Source: Desulfurococcales archaeon | Lineage (GTDB): Archaea > Thermoproteota > Thermoprotei_A > Sulfolobales > NBVN01 | Assembly: GCA_023255965.1 (NCBI GenBank) | Contig: JAGDWE010000015.1 | Span: 1 to 9,288, forward strand | DNA: 9,288 nucleotides | Direction of reading: 5' to 3' | Part shown: piece by piece, positions 6,231-9,288 of the stretch | Layout: each line of letters opens with the position of its first letter | How positions within the stretch are numbered: position 1 is the stretch's first letter | Notes under the pieces: model-generated | What the model was told of the DNA's origin: nothing | What the model saw: the letters and a program-made list of their open reading frames with translations, nothing else | The model's database searches: none | Made by a program: the position numbers and the translations under genes

Positions 6231-6336
6231 CGCCGGGGGCGGGATTCGAACCCGCGTACCCCTGATGGGGTAGTGGGTCTCCCTCACGGCTTGCTGGACT
6301 CGAGCCCACCGCCTTAGGCCGCTCGGCCACCCCGGC
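6231..6336 (-). tRNA. tRNA-Ser(CGA), intron-containing
   Basis: On the minus strand the acceptor GCCGGGG (6336-6330) pairs with CCCCGGC (6238-6232), with discriminator G6231, as expected for serine. The anticodon stem GTGGG (6309-6305) pairs with CCCAC (6277-6273), with anticodon CGA at 6302-6300. The long variable arm is a perfect hairpin, TACCCC/ATCA/GGGGTA. The T-arm is GCGGG/TTCGAAT/CCCGC (6255-6239). The CCA end is not fully encoded (CCT follows). The 27 nt between the anticodon stem strands imply a 20-nt intron. Confidence 0.94.
6279..6298 (-). other. tRNA-Ser intron, 20 nt, relaxed splice motif
   Basis: Removing 20 nt gives the loop CTCGAGA. Because GAG occurs at both ends, sites 34/35 to 37/38 give the same product. 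The 37/38 register gives only three of four central base pairs. CUCG can pair fully with intron UGAG, but only with a 5-nt 3' bulge. The coordinates assume 37/38. Confidence 0.6.
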
Positions 6337-6363
6337 ATTCTAATAATTGTTCACATTCATTAC

Positions 6364-6371
6364 TTTTAAAA
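6364..6371 (-). promoter_or_regulatory. TATA box of tRNA-Ser
   Basis: The palindromic TTTTAAAA is centred about 31 bp before the tRNA-Ser 5' end and 12 bp past the trpS stop codon. It may also drive the radical-SAM gene downstream of the tRNA. Confidence 0.5.
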
Positions 6372-6382
6372 CTATTAGTTAA

Positions 6383-7507
6383 TTAGAAGTCAGGCATCTC
6401 CACATACTCACTTACTTTAGGGAGAGCCTTCTCATATCTATCATTATGCTGAATTAAGTATTTAGTTAGGAGTTCCGCGGCTTTTAATTTGCACTCACCG
6501 CATAATACGTTACCTAACTTACAGTCTAAATACGCCCTCCGTAGTTCCTCGTCATCTGGAATTAAGTGGTAGGCATAGAACTCATAAACTACGCACTTCT
6601 CCGGTTCGCCGCCTAACTTCTTCTGCTCTTCGGCTGTTGCCCTCCCTCCAGTAAACGCTTTCATTAGCTTCTGGACTGCAGTAGCCGGATCCTCATTAAG
6701 TGATATATAGCTCTCAGGCCTTGATGAGCTCATCTTACCTCCATCTAATCCGCTCATAAATCTATGATATGTTGATGACGGAGGCGTTAAACCTAACTCA
6801 TCATTAAACCTCTGTGCCACGTCCCTAGTAAGCCTTATGTGCGGATCTTGATCGGGTCCCACAGGCACTACAATATGTTTAAAGCCTCCGAGATCCTTAA
6901 GCTGCGGGTGTAGTATATCAGCTATTTGCGTTATTACTGATATTACCTTACCAACGTCAATATCTTCTCCATAGGCCGCTCTAAGCTCTGCTAGAGTTAG
7001 TTTTCTGGGGATTAACTGTATCAATCTGTAGTACTTTATCTTGTAGTTCGATTGAAAGTATAGGTGTAGGTTTTTCTTATCTAGCCCTAATGCGATGTAG
7101 TTAGCTACGTAATCCCTTAAAGCTATATTTATCGCGTCATCCCTACTAATCCTCCTCACATTATACGCCTCTATATCGGCTATGACTAAGTAGATCTCAG
7201 CATCTAACCTCTGATAATAGATTACTTGGTCGATAACCATTTTATGCCCGAAATGCATTTTACCGCTTGGCATTAATCCAGTAACCACCGCAAATCTCTC
7301 GCCCCTTATTATGGCATCAACCACCCTATCGAAGTCCCTATGCCCAAATATAATCCCCCTCCTCATAAGGTAGTGTGGTTCAGCTACACTCTTAAGTTTA
7401 TTAATGACTTCATTGAAAGGCCTTATGCCGAAGTACTGAAATAATTTTTCGTAGTCTTTAATCATTACATGAGACCAAGGATCTAACTTAAACTCCACAA
7501 TAGACAT
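6383..7507 (-). CDS. trpS: Tryptophanyl-tRNA synthetase
   Basis: This cytosolic class Ic synthetase of 374 aa charges tRNA-Trp with tryptophan. With one extra upstream codon counted, the landmarks are RRGIIFGHRDF (50-60), which is characteristic of archaeal/eukaryotic TrpRS rather than TyrRS, the HIGH-type ATP site PSGKMHFGH (81-89), VGPDQDPHIRLTRDVA (217-232), and GGKMSSS (257-263), which contains the KMSKS-type signature. A cysteine group (C330, LCGEC 336-340) near the C-terminus is also found in archaeal TrpRS. The length is normal for the family. The start is ATG 7507, preceded immediately by a GTG at 7510 that could also serve. No tRNA-Trp gene lies in the window. The gene is downstream of the sfm1-like gene on the same strand, but the 138-bp gap with its own AT-rich boxes suggests a separate transcript. 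Confidence 0.97.
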   Translation of the reverse strand: MSIVEFKLDPWSHVMIKDYEKLFQYFGIRPFNEVINKLKSVAEPHYLMRRGIIFGHRDFDRVVDAIIRGERFAVVTGLMPSGKMHFGHKMVIDQVIYYQRLDAEIYLVIADIEAYNVRRISRDDAINIALRDYVANYIALGLDKKNLHLYFQSNYKIKYYRLIQLIPRKLTLAELRAAYGEDIDVGKVISVITQIADILHPQLKDLGGFKHIVVPVGPDQDPHIRLTRDVAQRFNDELGLTPPSSTYHRFMSGLDGGKMSSSRPESYISLNEDPATAVQKLMKAFTGGRATAEEQKKLGGEPEKCVVYEFYAYHLIPDDEELRRAYLDCKLGNVLCGECKLKAAELLTKYLIQHNDRYEKALPKVSEYVEMPDF

Positions 7508-7522
7508 CACCTATAATCTAAC

Positions 7523-7543
7523 ATAAGTATAGGGAGTTATAAG
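7523..7543 (-). promoter_or_regulatory. Promoter region of trpS
   Basis: Two TATA-like stretches lie on the minus strand. CTATACTTAT (7532-7523) is about 20 bp upstream of the ATG and TTATAA (7542-7537) about 32 bp upstream. Either would give a leaderless or very short-leader trpS mRNA. Confidence 0.35.
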
Positions 7544-7645
7544 CCATTTGTTTAAGTGTTCATCACGATTTTACTGGAGATGCTTATAGTAATGTGATGC
7601 TTTAGATCTCAATACTATTAGGGCTCCTTCTCAAATGTTTAGTGG

Positions 7646-8287
7646 TTAGCCGTTGAATTCTTGGTCATAGTGTAGGCATGGATTGGTCTCAAATAGTTGT
7701 GATCCGTACAATATTACTTCGATGTATCCTTCCGGGACTACCGGCCTTCCATCCTCGTAAGGAAACATATACGGCAATTCTATAGTTAGTTCTGCATCAC
7801 CTAACTTCATTTCCACCTTTAGTCCCTCCCTAATATCTAATTCGTTGAGCGATCTACCTTCTTCCAGCTTCTTAATAACGTACGCAGTACCTGCTACAGT
7901 CAATTGCTTCTTGCCTAGGTTACGAATAAGTTGACCTCTGGCCTTAGACGATATTAACTCCTTAGTCCTACCTCGTGGTGGATGATCTCCCATGATGCCC
8001 CCAATTACTACGCCATCGGCCATCATCAACTCGCTTGGTGTAAGCGTGTATTCGGCTTGCGGATCTAATATGATTACGTTCTTTAAGGATAACTTGGTTA
8101 TCACATTTATGAAGTCTTCGTTACATGCCATTCCATAATTGCTTAGGACTTCTAAGGCATCCTCTTTGACGTTACTGAATATTAGTCTTCCCTTAAATAA
8201 ATCCGCTACGTAGCGGTATTCGCATAGTAGCCACGGCGATATGCATGGCTCTAAGTGCTCTATTATGATGTAGCGATTACATGGCAT
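7646..8287 (-). CDS. SPOUT-fold methyltransferase, Sfm1 family (DUF431 type)
   Basis: This 213-aa protein matches the Sfm1 family of SPOUT methyltransferases in its characteristic motifs. IIIEHLEPCISPWLLCEY (7-24) corresponds to the family's N-terminal EHxE...SPWxxxEY. ILDPQAEYTLTPSE (73-86) is the LDPxA strand. GGIMGDHPPRGRT (96-108) and LGKKQLT (124-130) form the SAM-binding knot region. VVPEGYIE (183-190) lies near the C-terminus. Yeast Sfm1 methylates an arginine of ribosomal protein Rps3. Archaeal members were once annotated as predicted RNA methyltransferases, and their substrate is not settled as far as I know. The start ATG at 8287 is supported by a TATTAAAA box about 23 bp upstream. 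It is divergent from the dephospho-CoA kinase gene, with a 16-bp palindrome in between. The family call is firm. The substrate here (ribosomal protein S3 or RNA) is inference. Confidence 0.85.
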   Translation of the reverse strand: MPCNRYIIIEHLEPCISPWLLCEYRYVADLFKGRLIFSNVKEDALEVLSNYGMACNEDFINVITKLSLKNVIILDPQAEYTLTPSELMMADGVVIGGIMGDHPPRGRTKELISSKARGQLIRNLGKKQLTVAGTAYVIKKLEEGRSLNELDIREGLKVEMKLGDAELTIELPYMFPYEDGRPVVPEGYIEVILYGSQLFETNPCLHYDQEFNG

Positions 8288-8305
8288 TATACATCAAATT
8301 TAGAG

Positions 8306-8313
8306 TATTAAAA
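8306..8313 (-). promoter_or_regulatory. TATA box of the sfm1-like gene
   Basis: The minus strand reads TTTTAATA, centred about 23 bp before the ATG at 8287, consistent with leaderless transcription. It ends 3 bp from the palindrome at 8317-8332. Confidence 0.4.
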
Positions 8314-8316
8314 TGG

Positions 8317-8332
8317 CGTAATATATATTACG
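8317..8332. promoter_or_regulatory. 16-bp perfect palindrome, possible operator and TATA region
   Basis: CGTAATATATATTACG is an exact inverted repeat in the intergenic space between two divergent genes. Its AT core is about 20 bp before the ATG at 8344, so it overlaps the expected TATA position for the rightward gene. It also borders the leftward TATA box. A homodimeric regulator bound here could block both promoters. Alternatively the symmetry may simply reflect a TATATA core. Confidence 0.4.
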
Positions 8333-8343
8333 TGGGCTTAACT

Positions 8344-8895
8344 ATGAGAGTATTAAGGATGCCTGAGGAATTACGTGAAGAACTACGTAGGGGGTTTGGT
8401 ATTATAATAAGCGGTAATCATAGGGAGGTGATATCAAGGGTTATGTCAATTATTGGTAACGCATGTAATAAATTATGGGCTGTAGGAGACGTGGTATGTT
8501 CTACGGCTTTAGATGTAGGTTGCATACCTAAGGCATGCTTCATCGATGGCAGGACGTTAAGGACCTTAAGAACAGGGCTGCCTGAGGGCCTGGCTAAGGG
8601 ACTGTTTAATAATGTGATAAAGATTCGCAATCCGGCTGGAACATTAAGTGAGGAAGCGATATATGCTGTCAAGTACTGCGTCGGGAGGGATAGGGTGTTA
8701 GTGCTTGTTGATGGGGAGGAGGATTTAATCGGCTTAGCCGTTCTACTTTATGCAAATCTGGGTGAGTACCTGGTATACGGACTACCTAACGTGGGTGTCG
8801 ATTTAATTAAGGTAGATGAAGCCGTGAGAAGTAAGGCCCATGATATGATCTCTAAGTTTATACCGGATGTCGTTGACTACTTTAATACAAAATAG
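8344..8895 (+). CDS. GTP-dependent dephospho-CoA kinase (DUF359 family)
   Basis: This 183-aa protein belongs to the archaeal family shown in Thermococcus to phosphorylate dephospho-CoA with GTP, the last step of coenzyme A synthesis. The bacterial/eukaryotic CoaE family is unrelated. Visible motifs are AVGDVVCSTALDVGCIPKACFIDGRTLR (46-73, with the GDxV and D-x-x-T elements), RNPAGTLSEE (95-104), LVDGEEDLIGLA (121-132) with the acidic GEEDL signature, and LVYGLPNVGVDLIKV (143-157). The start is placed at ATG 8344, which gives the family's usual N-terminus (MRVLRMPEELREEL). A frame open back to ATG 8281 would run through the divergent promoter and overlap the start codon of the neighbouring gene, so it is not accepted. 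Archaea need CoA for central carbon metabolism and for acetyl-CoA-using enzymes such as Elp3. Confidence 0.92.
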   Translation: MRVLRMPEELREELRRGFGIIISGNHREVISRVMSIIGNACNKLWAVGDVVCSTALDVGCIPKACFIDGRTLRTLRTGLPEGLAKGLFNNVIKIRNPAGTLSEEAIYAVKYCVGRDRVLVLVDGEEDLIGLAVLLYANLGEYLVYGLPNVGVDLIKVDEAVRSKAHDMISKFIPDVVDYFNTK

Positions 8896-8964
8896 TTAAT
8901 ATCACTTTAGACAAAATATTAAAGTAGTGAGGGGGATGCATCGATTCGGTCTAGTGCTGAATAA

Positions 8965-8972
8965 TTTAAAAA
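8965..8972 (+). promoter_or_regulatory. Probable rRNA operon TATA box
   Basis: TTTAAAAA predicts transcription starting near 8992-8998, just before the G/C-rich structured leader. A weaker AT-rich stretch at 8983-8990 would start transcription near 9013. No gene other than the rRNA lies downstream. Confidence 0.5.
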
Positions 8973-9139
8973 CCATCTAAACAATATTTAGTATCGGCGC
9001 TTAACCCGACTCCGCCTAAAACCGCAGCAACCGGCGGCGTGGCTCGACGCGGAGTAGCCCTCCGTGAGTGAAAAGCCGCTCTCCAGCTGCGGTCACAGGA
9101 ATGAGGGTATGAGAGCGCTTAACGATTCCCTCAAAATGG

Positions 9140-9183
9140 AGACCCGAATAAGTCTGGGCACTAACCCAGACAAATTCGGGTCT
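9140..9183 (+). other. Long leader hairpin with symmetric AA/AA internal loop
   Basis: AGACCCGAAT (9140-9149) pairs perfectly with ATTCGGGTCT (9174-9183). Inside, after two A on each side (9150-9151, 9172-9173), GTCTGGG (9152-9158) pairs with CCCAGAC (9165-9171) around the loop CACTAA. That is 17 Watson-Crick pairs. It could be a site for rRNA maturation or assembly factors. No role is assigned from sequence alone. Confidence 0.7.
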
Positions 9184-9231
9184 AACAGGGGCCCACCCTC
9201 AGAACCGCACCATAGATCAGGTACTGGACCC

Positions 9232-9249
9232 CGCGGCCTTGCGGCCGCG
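9232..9249 (+). other. G/C hairpin abutting the 16S 5' end
   Basis: CGCGGCC (9232-9238) pairs with GGCCGCG (9243-9249) around TTGC. Its last base is directly before the first base of mature 16S. In a very hot organism this 7-bp all-G/C stem would still form, and it may mark or hold the 5' cleavage site. Confidence 0.6.
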
Positions 9250-9288
9250 ATTCCGGTTGATCCTGCCGGATCCGACCGCTATCGGGGT
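9250..9288 (+). rRNA. 16S rRNA, 5' end (partial)
   Basis: The sequence from 9250 begins ATTCCGGTTGATCCTGCCGG, the conserved archaeal 16S 5' end, and continues with the conserved CCGACCGCTATCGGGGT. Only the first 39 nt are in the window. The gene continues beyond the right edge. Confidence 0.97.

Larger units (their letters stand above)
8995..9249 (+). ncRNA. Pre-16S rRNA leader (external transcribed spacer)
   Basis: The roughly 255 nt between the rRNA promoter and 16S contain no ORF and many complementary segments. ACTCCGC (9009-9015) pairs with GCGGAGT (9049-9055). ACCGCAGC (9021-9028) pairs with GCTGCGGT (9086-9093). CGGAG (9050-9054) pairs with CTCCG (9060-9064). TGAGGG (9102-9107) pairs with CCCTCA. 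Two long hairpins follow. The first and third pairings share the same bases and exclude each other. In archaea the leader pairs with the sequence after 16S to form the processing stem. The partner is outside the window, so that stem cannot be located here. The 5' end is inferred from the promoter. Confidence 0.6.

Noticed and set aside
7560..7566. C-box-like GTGATGA on the minus strand, suggesting a C/D box sRNA
   Set aside because: No CTGA D or D' box follows within a suitable distance.
8281..8343. Longer start (ATG 8281) for the dephospho-CoA kinase
   Set aside because: It would translate through the divergent promoter and palindrome and overlap the neighbour's start codon. ATG 8344 gives the family's normal N-terminus.
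8418..8672. Minus-strand frame inside the dephospho-CoA kinase gene
   Set aside because: It is a shadow frame. The plus-strand protein has the family motifs.
8903..8930. Hairpin-like ACTTTA/TAAAGT after the dephospho-CoA kinase stop
   Set aside because: It has six weak A/T-rich pairs, a 10-nt loop and no T-run. It is not convincing as a terminator, especially at high temperature.
1..9288. CRISPR arrays, insertion sequences, integrase sites or defence genes
   Set aside because: No direct repeat series, transposase motif or terminal inverted repeat was seen. All coding regions have housekeeping or enzyme assignments.

Overview
The window looks like a chromosomal segment of a hyperthermophilic crenarchaeon of the order Thermoproteales, probably close to Vulcanisaeta or Caldivirga. 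The evidence is an archaeal 16S rRNA 5' end, six tRNA genes of which four carry short introns (18-29 nt, several with non-canonical splice structures), TATA boxes about 20-30 bp upstream of start codons or tRNA 5' ends (leaderless or nearly leaderless transcription), and archaeal-type proteins. The genus is inferred, not proven. There are no insertion sequences, CRISPR arrays, phage genes or other signs of transfer. This is a housekeeping region dominated by translation genes.

Layout. 1-139: AT-rich, with a possible 5' end of a leftward gene running off the window and the promoter of the first tRNA. 140-233: tRNA-Gly(GCC) with a textbook bulge-helix-bulge intron. 266-979 (+): a Trm9-like methyltransferase, converging with and overlapping by 12 nt the Elp3 gene (968-2431, -). 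2492-2595: tRNA-Glu(UUC), divergent from elp3 across one AT-rich promoter. 2674-2780 (-): tRNA-Arg(CCU). 2781-3067: a gene-free gap with unexpectedly strong inverted repeats, a candidate structured RNA. 3068-3152 (-): tRNA-Leu(UAG). 3229-5193 (+): a MoeA molybdopterin protein fused to a PBP-like domain. 5202-5278 (-): tRNA-Ala(CGC). 5318-6211 (-): a radical-SAM protein of the spore photoproduct lyase-like family, 19 nt behind tRNA-Ser(CGA) at 6231-6336 (-). 6383-7507 (-): tryptophanyl-tRNA synthetase. 7646-8287 (-): an Sfm1-like SPOUT methyltransferase, divergent from a GTP-dependent dephospho-CoA kinase (8344-8895, +), with a perfect 16-bp palindrome between them. 8896-9249: rRNA promoter and a strongly folded pre-rRNA leader. 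9250 to end: start of 16S rRNA.

How the genes fit together. Elp3 makes the cm5U precursor at wobble uridine 34 and Trm9-type enzymes methylate it. The two genes are adjacent, and the neighbouring tRNA-Glu(UUC) is a classical substrate of that pathway in eukaryotes. TrpRS, six tRNAs, the Sfm1-like enzyme (whose yeast relative methylates ribosomal protein S3) and the rRNA operon make this a translation-rich neighbourhood. MoeA (molybdenum or tungsten cofactor) and dephospho-CoA kinase (coenzyme A) are cofactor-synthesis genes interspersed among them.

I found no clearly new defence or mobile system. The points most worth a second look are the Elp3/Trm9/tRNA-Glu cluster, the Elp3 linker lacking its usual cysteines, the candidate structured RNA at about 2865-3060, the palindrome between sfm1-like and dephospho-CoA kinase, and the alternative pairings in the rRNA leader.
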